Shown: positions 44,121 to 53,743, numbered from the stretch's first letter. The stretch is DNA of 64,000 bases from a candidate division WOR-3 bacterium (GCA_016934535.1 JAFGSQ010000007.1:39996-103995); one strand, 5' to 3'. Program-made: numbers and translations. Notes: generated by a model not told the origin, from the sequence alone.

Positions 44121-45404
44121 ATGGGTATATTCGAAATGGCCCCGCAAGAACTTCCGCTGGCTAAGATAGTGGTTGTAGGAGTCGGAGGAGCCGGTGGAAA
44201 TACTGTGAACACAATGGTTGAAGAGGGCATTGAAGGCGTGAACATCGTTGTTGTGAACACGGACCTGCAGGATCTCATAAAGTCCAGAGCCCAGAAAAAA
44301 ATTCAAATAGGTAAAGAGACGACAAGGGGACTCGGCACCGGTTTTGATCCTGAAAAAGGCAAGAAGGCGGCGGAAGAGAGCATGAGAGAAATCGAAGAGA
44401 TTTTCAAAGGCATCGATATGGTTTTCATAACAGCGGGTATGGGAGGCGGAACCGGCACGGGAGCGTCTTCGATAATCGCCAGAGCGGCAAAACAATCGGG
44501 AGCAGTGACAGTTTCGGTTGTGACTCTGCCTTTTAACTGGGAAGGGAAGAAAAGATATGATGTCGCAACCAGGGGAGTTAAGGATCTTTCTTCATCGTCT
44601 GACACAATTCTGGTGATTCATAACGACAACATAAGAACTCTTTATTCCAAACAGATCACGGCAAAAGACGCTTTTAAATATGTCGACGGCGTGCTTGTAA
44701 AAGCGACAAAAGGCGTTTCTGACTTGATAATTAAACAGGGACATATAAATTTGGACTTCGCCGACATAAAAAGAGTGATGGGAAAAGGAGGAAAAGCGCT
44801 CATGGGCATCGGATACGGTACAGGCGAAGACAGAGCCGTACAGGCCGCTAACGAAGCCATCAATTCACCTCTTCTCGACAATGTATCCATCACCGAAGCC
44901 TCAAGTGTTCTTGTCAACATAACAGGACCTGACGATCTCAAACTCGAAGAGATAGACAACGTGATGAAGCTCATACAGGAAAAAATCGGAGACGACACTG
45001 ACAAAGAAATCTTATTCGGGATCAGATACGACACCACATACAACAGCAGGATAGAGATTACAATAATTGCTACAGGTATCGGAACTAAAAAATCGAGGAA
45101 AGAAAACAGGGTGGAAGGATTTTTTACCGGTGAACAAAGCAGTGATTCTGATAAGAAAAATTCTCTCGAAAAGAATTTTATCTGGACGCCTGAAGAAGAC
45201 CAGGTAGATCTGTTTGAAGCAGAAATAATAGAAAAAGGAGATGATACGGCAGAAGAGAACGATGAGGACAGGGAAAACCGTAAAAAAGAAGTGTTTAACA
45301 AAAGACAGAGGATGAGGAAGAACAGGCCTATAGAAGACGAACTCGATTTGTACAATTCTGATGAATTGACCGAACCGGCTTACCTCAGAAGGCAAAACAA
45401 CTGA
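44121..45404 (+). CDS. ftsZ: cell division GTPase FtsZ
   Basis: A 427-residue FtsZ. GTP-binding VVGVGGAGGNTVNTM and the tubulin signature GGGTGTGAS; T7 loop NLDFADIKRVM. A charged linker (about 320-405) leads to the C-terminal peptide ELTEPAYLRRQ, which contacts FtsA and other partners. Start is ATG 44121 with AAGGAGG five bases upstream; an ATG 15 bases earlier contains that ribosome site. A 58-base gap separates it from ftsA. Confidence 0.97.
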   Translation: MGIFEMAPQELPLAKIVVVGVGGAGGNTVNTMVEEGIEGVNIVVVNTDLQDLIKSRAQKKIQIGKETTRGLGTGFDPEKGKKAAEESMREIEEIFKGIDMVFITAGMGGGTGTGASSIIARAAKQSGAVTVSVVTLPFNWEGKKRYDVATRGVKDLSSSSDTILVIHNDNIRTLYSKQITAKDAFKYVDGVLVKATKGVSDLIIKQGHINLDFADIKRVMGKGGKALMGIGYGTGEDRAVQAANEAINSPLLDNVSITEASSVLVNITGPDDLKLEEIDNVMKLIQEKIGDDTDKEILFGIRYDTTYNSRIEITIIATGIGTKKSRKENRVEGFFTGEQSSDSDKKNSLEKNFIWTPEEDQVDLFEAEIIEKGDDTAEENDEDRENRKKEVFNKRQRMRKNRPIEDELDLYNSDELTEPAYLRRQNN

Positions 45405-45408
45405 ACGG

Positions 45409-46104
45409 ATGAGAGTTTTAGAAACGGAAACGTTCAGGGAAAACCTGAAGATTGTGAGAGAAAATATTTACGAATCCTGCCGCAGAGTTTCGAGAGATCC
45501 AAGTGAAGTTGCCATTCTCGCGGTGACGAAGAATTTCGGAAGACTTGCGCTTGATATGGCTGCGGAAGAAGGAATCAGGAACATCGGAGAAAATAAAGTG
45601 CAGGAAGCATGGGAGAAGTTGAGTCACAAGCGGGATACTTTTACAAAACATCTCATAGGACATTTACAGAAGAACAAAGTTGAAAAAGCGCTGAAACTTT
45701 TTGACGTGATACAGACCGTAGATTCTTTAGCTTTGGCAGAGAAACTTGAAAAAAAATGTGCCGAAATTAATCCTGAAGAAAAAGCGTGTAAATACAGCGT
45801 TTTTATTCAGGTTAACGTTTCCGGAGAAACAACCAAGTCCGGAGTAAAACCTGAAGAAGTTGACGATTTGACAAATTATATTTTTAGCTGTAAGAATATA
45901 GAATTAAAGGGTGTGATGGGCATGGCGGGTTTATACGCCGGTGAAGTTGAGACAAGAAGGCAGTTTTCTGTTCTTTTTGAAATAAAAGAGAAATTCGGAC
46001 TCTGTTCTCTTTCGATGGGAATGAGTTCGGATTACACTGTTGCTGTCGAGGAAGGCAGTACGATGGTAAGGCTGGGTACGGCCCTTTTTGGAAAGAGGTA
46101 TTGA
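45409..46104 (+). CDS. yggS: YggS-family pyridoxal phosphate homeostasis protein
   Basis: A 231-residue COG0325 protein (YggS/PLPBP/YlmE). PLP-binding Lys in ILAVTKNF, then IGENKVQEAWEK, HLIGHLQKNKV, VNVSGETTKSGVKPEE, LSMGMSSDYTVAVEEGSTMVR-like ending with VRLGTALFG. It buffers PLP rather than catalysing a known reaction. Its place after ftsZ and before divIVA is common in bacteria (YlmE-type locus). Confidence 0.95.
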   Translation: MRVLETETFRENLKIVRENIYESCRRVSRDPSEVAILAVTKNFGRLALDMAAEEGIRNIGENKVQEAWEKLSHKRDTFTKHLIGHLQKNKVEKALKLFDVIQTVDSLALAEKLEKKCAEINPEEKACKYSVFIQVNVSGETTKSGVKPEEVDDLTNYIFSCKNIELKGVMGMAGLYAGEVETRRQFSVLFEIKEKFGLCSLSMGMSSDYTVAVEEGSTMVRLGTALFGKRY

Positions 46105-46105
46105 T

Positions 46106-46654
46106 ATGGGAATCACACCGCTAGAAATAAGAAAGATGGAGTTCAGGAAGACCTTCCGCGGACTCGACGTTCAGGAGGTTCAAAGCTTTCTTGAAATAGT
46201 CGCTGATCAGCTCGAAAGCCTGAACAGGGAGAATATGTCTATTAAAGAGCAGCTCAGGAATTTAGAGCAAAGACTTGAAGATTACAAGAGTATGGAATCC
46301 ACTCTGCAGAACACCCTCACTTCGGCTCAAAAATCTTCCGAGCAGATAAGAAAAAATGCCGAACAGGAAGCTGAACTGATAATACAGAACGCAAAACTTC
46401 AGGGAGAGACGATCGTTGAGAGAGCCCGTTCTCAGGTTGTGGAAATAACGAGTGAGATTTCAGCCCTCAACACACACAGGGTAAGCATAAAAGCTCAGAT
46501 AAAAAGTTTTCTCGAGGCGCAGTTAAAAGCTATAGAATCGGGAGAAATAAGATACAAAAAAGTCGAAATAGATGACGCTTTTCCGCACATCAAACGCAAG
46601 ATAAAGACAAATGTCCCTTCGCTTGACAATCTATTTGAACAGAAAAATATATAA
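46106..46654 (+). CDS. divIVA: DivIVA-domain protein
   Basis: A 182-residue coiled-coil protein. The N-terminal DivIVA domain is clear (ITPLEIRKMEFRKTFRGLD, VQSFLEIVADQLE), followed by coiled coil to about residue 150. DivIVA-like proteins bind curved membrane and organise poles or septa; in diderms the role is less well known. Start is ATG 46106 with GAGGT six bases upstream; one base after the yggS stop. Confidence 0.92.
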   Translation: MGITPLEIRKMEFRKTFRGLDVQEVQSFLEIVADQLESLNRENMSIKEQLRNLEQRLEDYKSMESTLQNTLTSAQKSSEQIRKNAEQEAELIIQNAKLQGETIVERARSQVVEITSEISALNTHRVSIKAQIKSFLEAQLKAIESGEIRYKKVEIDDAFPHIKRKIKTNVPSLDNLFEQKNI

Positions 46655-47522
46655 TTCTTTAGCGCTTTTGTGCTTTTTGCTCACACTATCGTGCTCTCAA
46701 AAAACTCAGGAAGCAAGGATAGACAGAGCCAGACAGCTCTATTATGAAGGATTATACGACAGGGCGAAAGTTGTTCTCGATTCTTCCCTTTCCTCGGAAG
46801 AACTGGGCGAAAATGAAAGAATTGAAGGCATGATTCTTTCAGCCGACATAGATATAAAACTCGGAGAGTATGCGAGCTCTTCGGGGACTCTTGAAAATGT
46901 TTATTATCAGAGAAGAGATTTCAAAGATACGATCGTAATGAGATATCAGCAGATAATCGATAAATTATCTTTCGAAGGAAGATTTTCCGAGGAAATATAT
47001 TTTTCCAAGAAATTATTTTTGATTGAACAAAATGCGGTTGCGAGAGAATTGCTCCCTGAAATCACCAGATCTTTTCTTCTCGAAGCTGACACGGCCAACG
47101 CATTGAGCACTTTATCACGATCACTCAAATACGAAGAACTTTCTCTTAGCGCCTGCATACTTCTCGGTGAAATTTATAAAAACAAAAAAATGCACGAGAT
47201 CGCAGTTGCGTGGCTCGATTCGGCAATAATAAAACCTGACGCCGACAAGATACAAATAATGCAGAATAAAGCTGACATACTGGTCGAAATGTCAAAGGAA
47301 CTTATCGAAAAAGGGAGACAGGGTGAAGCCCTCAATTATCTTTCTGAAGCGTCTTTTCTGACTCAGGGAACAACTTCTGCCGAAGCGGCCTGGCTTGCAG
47401 GAAGTTTATACGTGGCTTCAGAAAATTACGCCAAGGGAAGACTGTATCTCGAGAGGGTTTTAGAGATTGAAAGAAGCTCGGTTATCAGAGAAAAAGCCAT
47501 CAAATTACTGCAAAATATTTAG
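46611..47522 (+). CDS. TPR lipoprotein of unknown function
   Basis: About 303 residues (295 if a TTG at 46635 is the start, which gives a more usual signal peptide with NRKIYNSLALL). Lipobox LLTLSC. The mature part is helical, with TPR-like repeats (ARQLYYEGLYDRAKVVLDSS; SLYVASENYAKGRLYLERVL). It overlaps divIVA by 44 (or 20) bases and precedes a BamD-like lipoprotein by 8. Location would be periplasmic, attached to a membrane. Start remains ambiguous. Confidence 0.82.
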   Translation: MSLRLTIYLNRKIYNSLALLCFLLTLSCSQKTQEARIDRARQLYYEGLYDRAKVVLDSSLSSEELGENERIEGMILSADIDIKLGEYASSSGTLENVYYQRRDFKDTIVMRYQQIIDKLSFEGRFSEEIYFSKKLFLIEQNAVARELLPEITRSFLLEADTANALSTLSRSLKYEELSLSACILLGEIYKNKKMHEIAVAWLDSAIIKPDADKIQIMQNKADILVEMSKELIEKGRQGEALNYLSEASFLTQGTTSAEAAWLAGSLYVASENYAKGRLYLERVLEIERSSVIREKAIKLLQNI

Positions 47523-47530
47523 GAGTAAAA

Positions 47531-48325
47531 GTGAAAAAGACATTTATTTTCGTTGTGGCAGTCATAACGGCGTCCGGATGTTCGCCTAAAAGGATCAACC
47601 TGGATAGATACACTGATGAAGAAGCCGCTTTGTCTGTCGCGCGGGAATTGTTCGAAAGCAATGATTACGGAGAAGCCGCCGAAGCCTTCAACTACGTTTA
47701 TCTGAGTTTTGATTTTACGCGATATAAAAGCTATGCTTTATTCATGTCCGGCCTTTCGTATTACATGGATGGAAAATACGATGATGCAATTGAAACTTTT
47801 AAAGTGTTTTACAATAAATACCCCTCCGATACGCTTATATCGAGCACCGTGTACTATTGGGCGAGCTCCTATGAGAAATCATCGCCGTCTTTTGAAAGGG
47901 ACCTTCTGAAGCTGAAATACGCTTTGGAAACATACAGTCTCTTTTTAGCGAGATTCCCTTCAGACGAACGAACACAGGAAGCCGTTGAACGCGTGAGACA
48001 TTGTGAAAATATTTTACTTAGAAAACTGATATACGAGGCGGAAGTTTACAAAAAAATGAACAGACACGAATCGGCTTTCGCAGTCCTTGTTACCGCAGCC
48101 GGAATGTATCCCAATTCAGATTATATTTCTCAAGCGCTGTACGAGGCAGCGTTGTCCGCTCTTAAAACCGGAAACCTTTCGAGCGCTCGCAGATATTTTC
48201 TCGACGCATCGGAATATCAGACCGAATATGCAGAAAAAGCGAGGGAAATGCTTTCTCGACTCCCCATAACCGAATCCACCGATTCATTCTCGCCGGACAC
48301 GATCGAAGAATCCCGGGAGGAATAA
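47531..48325 (+). CDS. BamD-like TPR lipoprotein
   Basis: A 264-residue lipoprotein (lipobox TASGCS) with consecutive TPRs (ELFESNDYGEAAEAFNYVYL; GKYDDAIETFKVFYNKYPSD; ALETYSLFLARFPSDERTQE), matching the layout of BamD/ComL, the outer membrane protein assembly lipoprotein. The usual five-TPR length fits. GTG start with AGGAG five bases upstream. It may take part in Bam-type assembly, consistent with a diderm envelope; other TPR lipoproteins cannot be excluded. Confidence 0.7.
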   Translation: MKKTFIFVVAVITASGCSPKRINLDRYTDEEAALSVARELFESNDYGEAAEAFNYVYLSFDFTRYKSYALFMSGLSYYMDGKYDDAIETFKVFYNKYPSDTLISSTVYYWASSYEKSSPSFERDLLKLKYALETYSLFLARFPSDERTQEAVERVRHCENILLRKLIYEAEVYKKMNRHESAFAVLVTAAGMYPNSDYISQALYEAALSALKTGNLSSARRYFLDASEYQTEYAEKAREMLSRLPITESTDSFSPDTIEESREE

Positions 48326-48895
48326 GTGAAGACGGGGATTTTCGGAGGAAGTTTCGATCCCCCTCACATAGGTCATCTGATATTTTCAGTGGACGCCTAC
48401 AATATATTGGGAATAAAAAAAATAGTATGGTTGGTCAATCACACTCCATGTCACAAAACCATGCCCATTGCGCCTTTCAGTGAAAGAATCCGTTTTTGCG
48501 AAATTATATCGGAAAATTTCAAGTTCATATCGATTTCCGACCTGGAAGAGAAGCTCGAAAAGCCAAACTACACTTATGACTCAGTGAATTTTATTAAAAA
48601 GCAATTGGGTGAATCAAACGATTATTTTCTAATGATTGGCATGGATCAGGCCAGACTTATAAATACGTGGAAAAAATCTTCCGAACTGAAAGATTCCCTT
48701 GGATTCATTGTCATGAGAAGGGGAGTTGAAGAAGAAAAACCCGACATACCCGAAAGCAGGCTCAGTTTTATTGACAGAAGATTGGACGTGTCTTCGTCGG
48801 AGATCAGAGGCCTTGTTAAAAAACACCTCGAAACGGAACATCTGTTGGGGAATGAACTGAATAATTACGTAAAAAAATCAGGGCTGTACAATTGA
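48326..48895 (+). CDS. nadD: nicotinate-nucleotide adenylyltransferase NadD
   Basis: A 189-residue nucleotidyltransferase forming deamido-NAD. FGGSFDPPHIGHLIFSVDA at the N-terminus, VNHTPCHKT, MIGMDQARLINTWKKSSEL, and DVSSSEIRGLVKKHL (ISSTxIR motif). GTG start follows the bamD-like stop immediately, with GGAGG five bases upstream. Overlaps polA by 4. Confidence 0.95.
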   Translation: MKTGIFGGSFDPPHIGHLIFSVDAYNILGIKKIVWLVNHTPCHKTMPIAPFSERIRFCEIISENFKFISISDLEEKLEKPNYTYDSVNFIKKQLGESNDYFLMIGMDQARLINTWKKSSELKDSLGFIVMRRGVEEEKPDIPESRLSFIDRRLDVSSSEIRGLVKKHLETEHLLGNELNNYVKKSGLYN

Positions 48896-51336
48896 TAATC
48901 ATTGATTCTTCGTCCATCGCTTACCGGAGCTACTTCGCTCTTCAGAAAGCCGATTTGAAGGCTCCGGACGGCAGAGAAAGCGGGGCGATTTACGGTTTTC
49001 TCAATACTCTCGTGTCTTTGAGGAAATCTTTTCCCTCGCATGATGTGGTGGCCGTTTTCGACGGCACAAAACCTTCTTTCAGGCGGAAATTTTTCGAAGA
49101 ATACAAAGCCAACAGGGAGAGAATGCCTGAATCTCTCGCAAAACAAATCGAAAGTCTCGTAGGAGGTCTGCCGTATTTCGGATACCCGGTATTGAGAATG
49201 GAGGGTTTCGAAGCGGACGATATCATAGCTTCAATTGTTACCGCATACGGCTCCTTTGGCGACATCTTTATTGTGACGAGAGACAAGGATCTGGCTCAAC
49301 TCGTAAAAAAGGGAGTCTCGCTCATATATCCTGGAAAATCAGGCAACTGGGACGTGATGAACGAAAAGGCTGTGTTCGCGAAATTCGGCGTCGTTCCTTC
49401 GAGAATAAAAGATTTCCTTGTTCTCACAGGAGACACGAGTGACAACATACCAGGAGTTCCTGGAATAGGTTCTAAAACCGCGGCCAAACTTTTGGAAAAT
49501 GGCCGTGATATTGAAACGATTATCGAAAATCCGAAAATGTACGCGACTGAAAGGATAGCCAAATCCATCGAACAAAGCAGGCAAACGATCGAAAAAGCAA
49601 AAATATTGGTTGAATTGAAAACAGACCTTTCAATACCTGCTCCGGAAGATCTTAAAAACACTCCGGTGTCGCCTGAAGCGGCTGAGTTTTTAAAGGAATG
49701 GGGAATGAAAAAAATAGCCGGAGATTTCGGCTTGGAACTGAAAGAAAATCCGCAGTTTTTTCCACATGATTTCAGTACGGAGGATATTGAAGGAATTGCG
49801 GCAGCATCCTGTGATGACGATCGTTTGTTCGTGCTTCAAAAAGATGTTTGCCAGGAAGTTTCGGCAGGAGATTTGGAGCGAATCGCCGGAAATAATATCT
49901 TGGTTAGCGACGACATAAAAAAAACAGCTGTAACGGCCGGTTTTATGCCGCATGTCTTTGAGGACGCCGGAACAGCTTCTTATCTTATAAATCCAGAAAG
50001 CGGTCCTTACGATTGTGTTTCTCTTGTCAAAAAACACGAAGGAATATTTGCGGATTTTAAAACCTCCCTTTGCTCTCTGCCTGTTATTTGGAAAAAACTC
50101 GAGAAAGAAATGATCGGACAAGGGCTTTACGCTCTGTATCGTGATATTGAAAAACCCCTGATCCCCATCGTGACGAAAATGGAAAAAGCCGGGGTATTCA
50201 TTGACGGGGCTTATCTCGAAAAAATGAGCGCGGTTTTTTCAGAAGACCTGAAAAAAATTGAGGAAGAAATCCGGAAAGAAGCAAACTGCAACATAAATCC
50301 GCGATCTCCCAAACAACTCGCAAACTTGCTTTTTGATAAACTTAAACTGCCTCCCGTGACAAAGACAAAAACGGGATTTTCGACAGATTCATACGCTTTA
50401 GAGCAGATAAAGGCTCTTCACCCTTTGGTCGGTATGATTCTCGAGCACAGGTTCATTTCCAAAATGCTTTCGACATACATAGATGTCATCCCCTGCATTT
50501 TGGACAAAAATTCGCGACTCCACTGCAAATTCGATCTGCGCGCGACTGCTACGGGAAGGTTTTCCTCCTACGATCCGAATTTGCAGAACATACCAATGAA
50601 AAATCCAAGGGCGAGAGAAATCAGAAAAGCTTTCAGAGCTCCCAAAGGAAAAAAACTGCTCTCGGCCGATTATTCACAGATTGAACTCCGATTGGCGGCT
50701 CACCTGTCCCGGGACAAGACTTTTTTGGATGCTTTCAGAAACGGAGAAGACATTCATGCAAGAACCGCTTCGGAAATTCTGTCCCTGGACCCTGAAAAAA
50801 TCGGAACGAGAGAAAGAAATCTTGCAAAGACGGTCAATTTCGGTGTTCTCTACGGAATGTCTCCGTTTAAACTTTCGAAAGACATGGGAATTTCCCTCAA
50901 AGAAGCGAGGAACTTCATAGATGATTATTTCAACAGATTTTCCAGAATAAAAAATTGGCAGGAAGAACTGGTGAATGAAGCTGAAAAAACCGGCGAGATA
51001 AGAACTTTTACGGGAAGAAGAAGAATGATAGACGGCCTTGAAAGCAGGAACATGAAAGAAAGAGAGAAGGCAAAAAGAAAAGTATTCAACACGCCCGTAC
51101 AGGGGGGGGCTGCCGATATAATAAAAATATCAATGATCGGCGTAACCGAAGCTCTGAAAGGAGAAGAAGCCGAGCTCGTGCTGCAGATTCACGACGAGCT
51201 TCTTTTTGAAGTAAATGAAAAATCCGTTGAAAAAACGGCGGAGATAGTTAAAAATACAATGGAAAATGCTGTGAAACTTGACGTTCCCCTGACGGTTTCC
51301 GCCGCCTGGGGAGAAAGCTGGTTTGATACTCACTAA
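48892..51336 (+). CDS. polA: DNA polymerase I
   Basis: An 814-residue family A polymerase. 5'-3' exonuclease (about 1-290: VFDGTKPSFRRKFFEEYKA, FEADDIIASI, TGDTSDNIPGVPGIG). The middle domain (about 295-410) lacks the DxE and other exonuclease residues, so proofreading is probably absent, as in Taq. The polymerase domain has motif A SADYSQIELRLAAH, motif B KTVNFGVLYGMS and motif C QIHDELLFE. TTG start (48892) overlapping nadD. Confidence 0.95.
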   Translation: MIIIDSSSIAYRSYFALQKADLKAPDGRESGAIYGFLNTLVSLRKSFPSHDVVAVFDGTKPSFRRKFFEEYKANRERMPESLAKQIESLVGGLPYFGYPVLRMEGFEADDIIASIVTAYGSFGDIFIVTRDKDLAQLVKKGVSLIYPGKSGNWDVMNEKAVFAKFGVVPSRIKDFLVLTGDTSDNIPGVPGIGSKTAAKLLENGRDIETIIENPKMYATERIAKSIEQSRQTIEKAKILVELKTDLSIPAPEDLKNTPVSPEAAEFLKEWGMKKIAGDFGLELKENPQFFPHDFSTEDIEGIAAASCDDDRLFVLQKDVCQEVSAGDLERIAGNNILVSDDIKKTAVTAGFMPHVFEDAGTASYLINPESGPYDCVSLVKKHEGIFADFKTSLCSLPVIWKKLEKEMIGQGLYALYRDIEKPLIPIVTKMEKAGVFIDGAYLEKMSAVFSEDLKKIEEEIRKEANCNINPRSPKQLANLLFDKLKLPPVTKTKTGFSTDSYALEQIKALHPLVGMILEHRFISKMLSTYIDVIPCILDKNSRLHCKFDLRATATGRFSSYDPNLQNIPMKNPRAREIRKAFRAPKGKKLLSADYSQIELRLAAHLSRDKTFLDAFRNGEDIHARTASEILSLDPEKIGTRERNLAKTVNFGVLYGMSPFKLSKDMGISLKEARNFIDDYFNRFSRIKNWQEELVNEAEKTGEIRTFTGRRRMIDGLESRNMKEREKAKRKVFNTPVQGGAADIIKISMIGVTEALKGEEAELVLQIHDELLFEVNEKSVEKTAEIVKNTMENAVKLDVPLTVSAAWGESWFDTH

Positions 51337-51357
51337 AAACGGATATTGGAGGGCGGC

Positions 51358-52281
51358 ATGAAAATAAAACATGTAATAGAGTCTCAACAGTTCAACAAAG
51401 AAATGCTCGAAGAAATATTCAGGGAATCTGAAGAGATGGAGAGGATAGCGTTTTCAGGCGGAAGCGACATATTGAAACATAACATTATGGCAACAGTTTT
51501 CTATGAACCGAGTACGAGAACCAGGCTCAGTTTTGAATCGGCCATGCTTAGGCTCGGAGGCGAAATAGTGTCGACTGAAAACGCCCGGGAATTCTCTTCC
51601 GCGGCCAAAGGAGAGAGCCTGCACGACACGATAAGGACGCTTCAGTCTTATTCGGATTTGATTGTTCTGAGGCATTACGAGAGCGGCGCGGCCAAAGCCG
51701 CCATAGAGGTCGCGACAGTGCCTGTAATTAACGCCGGAGACGGATCCGGCCAGCATCCGACTCAATCTTTGCTTGACATGTATACAATCAAACAGAATTT
51801 TTCTCGTATCGAAAATCTTAGCGTCGCTCTTGTGGGTGATCTCGAAAACGGAAGAACAGTGAGGTCACTGTCTTATCTCCTGGCCAAATACGAGGGGGTG
51901 AAAATAGTATTCGTTTCTCCCGAATGTCTTAAAATGAGGGACGACATCAAAGAGTATCTCGACAGACATGCCGTGAGCTGGGAAGAATCGGAAAACCTGA
52001 AGGATGTCGCTTCCAAAGTCGATGTCATATACATGACTAGAATTCAGAGGGAAAGGCTCCTCGACAGGCCGGACGATTACGAAAAAGCAAAAGGAAAATT
52101 TATAGTAGATAATGAAATTGTAAATGCTATGAAAAAGGATTCGATCCTTCTACACCCTCTTCCGAGAGTTGACGAAATATCATCTGAAGTGGATTCTAAT
52201 CCGAGGTCGTTGTATTTCAAACAGGTTCAGAATGGCCTCTTCGTCAGAATGGCTCTTTTAAAAATGTGTCTGATTGGCTGA
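51358..52281 (+). CDS. pyrB: aspartate carbamoyltransferase catalytic subunit
   Basis: A 307-residue ATCase of pyrimidine synthesis. Carbamoyl phosphate loop FYEPSTRTRLSFESAMLRLGG-type motif, HPTQSLLDMYTI, LVGDLENGRTVRSL and LHPLPRVDEI for aspartate binding. Start is ATG 51358 with GGAGG five bases upstream. No pyrI regulatory gene follows, so the enzyme may be unregulated trimers or use a partner elsewhere. Confidence 0.95.
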   Translation: MKIKHVIESQQFNKEMLEEIFRESEEMERIAFSGGSDILKHNIMATVFYEPSTRTRLSFESAMLRLGGEIVSTENAREFSSAAKGESLHDTIRTLQSYSDLIVLRHYESGAAKAAIEVATVPVINAGDGSGQHPTQSLLDMYTIKQNFSRIENLSVALVGDLENGRTVRSLSYLLAKYEGVKIVFVSPECLKMRDDIKEYLDRHAVSWEESENLKDVASKVDVIYMTRIQRERLLDRPDDYEKAKGKFIVDNEIVNAMKKDSILLHPLPRVDEISSEVDSNPRSLYFKQVQNGLFVRMALLKMCLIG

Positions 52282-52301
52282 TTCGAAAACGAAAAGGCCG
52301 G

Positions 52302-52796
52302 ATGAAATTCTTCGAAGCGGACAGGAAGAAATACCCTCTGTGGGCTTTGAGTTTCAGCACATTATTTCTCCTGGTTTGGCTTCTGGGAGTTGTTCCGGCT
52401 TTTTTGGATTCATGCGGATTACAAGCTGGTTCACTGAAAATCAGGATTTTCTATAAAGTCCTTTGTCACGGTCTTCCTGAACGATGCCCTCATTATTTCG
52501 GACAGCCGGCCGCTGTGTGCTTCAGATGTACGGGTATTGATCTCGGATTTTTTTTTACCGGTGCAGTTTTTTACCCTTTATTAAGAAGATATCTTGATCC
52601 GGGGATATGGCCGGTACATCTTGCGTTAATAACTGTTTTCTCCGTATTTATATTTCTGGAATGGATCGCTGAACTGCTCGGATTTATCTCTTCATCCTGG
52701 ATATTACAGTACAGTACGGGCATGCTGTTTTCGACGGGAATAAGTATTTTCCTGTTTTCAATAGCGGAAAATGTTATCGAAACGTACTGTGACTGA
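52302..52796 (+). CDS. DUF2085 membrane protein
   Basis: A 164-residue protein with about four membrane helices. Motif VLCHGLPERCPHYFG, then AVCFRCTGIDLGFFFTG, characteristic of DUF2085, a family of unknown function with conserved Cys and His near the membrane. Start is ATG 52302 with AAGG upstream; a GTG at 52266 is the alternative and would overlap pyrB. Convergent with the following gene. Confidence 0.8.
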   Translation: MKFFEADRKKYPLWALSFSTLFLLVWLLGVVPAFLDSCGLQAGSLKIRIFYKVLCHGLPERCPHYFGQPAAVCFRCTGIDLGFFFTGAVFYPLLRRYLDPGIWPVHLALITVFSVFIFLEWIAELLGFISSSWILQYSTGMLFSTGISIFLFSIAENVIETYCD

Positions 52797-52800
52797 AATT

Positions 52801-53742
52801 CTAATAAATTGTTTCAGGATAAGGTGAAAAAAAAGTCTGGCGCGCCAGATAGTTCTCGTCAAACCTGATTATCCAGGACATCAACACCGATCTGCATTCG
52901 CTTAATGTTGTCAGGTCATTCGAATACTTGTCTAAAATTCCGAGAAAATAATCTCTTTCTCTTTTTGATAGTTTTTTTGAAAAATATCCGAATCCGTGCA
53001 ATAGGACGTTGACGACAGATCCTTTCCTGCATTGCCGTGAAAAAACCTTGGGCAGGATTTTTACGTATTTGTCAAAAACCGATATAACCGGTTCTTTAAA
53101 GGGATTTGATACTATTTTTCCAAGACATTTTAAAGCGGACTGATTGTAACTCATGAATAGATACTTGTTGTCGGAGTGATAATCGACCAGACCTTTTATT
53201 GAAGGCTTTTGTGAGATTACCCTGAATTCAGCCAGAGCATAAAGTTTGGTGAGGAAAAGATCTCTTATTCCATTGTCATTGAGCCTGCCTTCGGTTTCGA
53301 TGGCGAGGTGTCCGTATAATTCTCTCGACTTTTCCCCAAAAAGACCCGAACCTTTCAAACTCAGCGGCTGTGTATCTTCGGCGCAGGCATAGATTTTTAC
53401 GTCTTTTATTCCGCACGAAGGCGATCTGTCTTTGAGAATGAATCCGTCGACGTCTTTTAGAGAATATAGAAATCCGTCCGAATAGTTCCGCATTATTTTT
53501 GTCAGATCTGCTCCCGTTCCGCGCTGAATCATCGTCGTTGTTCCATTTTTCAGGATCAGCCTGACCGGCTTCCTTGGAACTCCCAGCCCAATTTCGTATT
53601 CGGGGCAGACCGTTATAAAATCGAAAAAGCCGATGAACTTTCTGACGACGGGACTGGATATCATTGCTCCGTTCCAGCGGCAGGAATCGAATTCGACGCA
53701 TCTGCTCAAAACGACTTTGGGTTTTGTAAAATTTTTCAGCAT
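52801..53742 (-). CDS. DUF523 + DUF1722 protein (TudS-like desulfurase domain)
   Basis: A 313-residue protein. The N-terminal DUF523 part (about 1-150) has CVEFDSCRWNG, VCPEYEIGLGVPR and DRSPSCG, whose three cysteines carry a 4Fe-4S cluster in TudS, a thiouracil desulfurase. The C-terminal DUF1722 part (about 180-310: KGLVDYHSDNKYLFMSYNQ) is a helical domain of unknown function; the fusion is known as YbgA-like. Starts one base after the glycosyltransferase gene, without a visible ribosome site. Substrate unknown. Confidence 0.88.
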   Translation of the reverse strand: MLKNFTKPKVVLSRCVEFDSCRWNGAMISSPVVRKFIGFFDFITVCPEYEIGLGVPRKPVRLILKNGTTTMIQRGTGADLTKIMRNYSDGFLYSLKDVDGFILKDRSPSCGIKDVKIYACAEDTQPLSLKGSGLFGEKSRELYGHLAIETEGRLNDNGIRDLFLTKLYALAEFRVISQKPSIKGLVDYHSDNKYLFMSYNQSALKCLGKIVSNPFKEPVISVFDKYVKILPKVFSRQCRKGSVVNVLLHGFGYFSKKLSKRERDYFLGILDKYSNDLTTLSECRSVLMSWIIRFDENYLARQTFFSPYPETIY

Positions 53743-53743
53743 G

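Noticed and set aside
43872..44495. Antisense open frame opposite ftsA/ftsZ
   Set aside because: Crosses two well-supported genes in an impossible layout; no homology features.
44642..45355. Long antisense open frame (237 codons) opposite ftsZ
   Set aside because: Low-complexity, Ser-rich translation with no ribosome site, a shadow of the ftsZ codon pattern.
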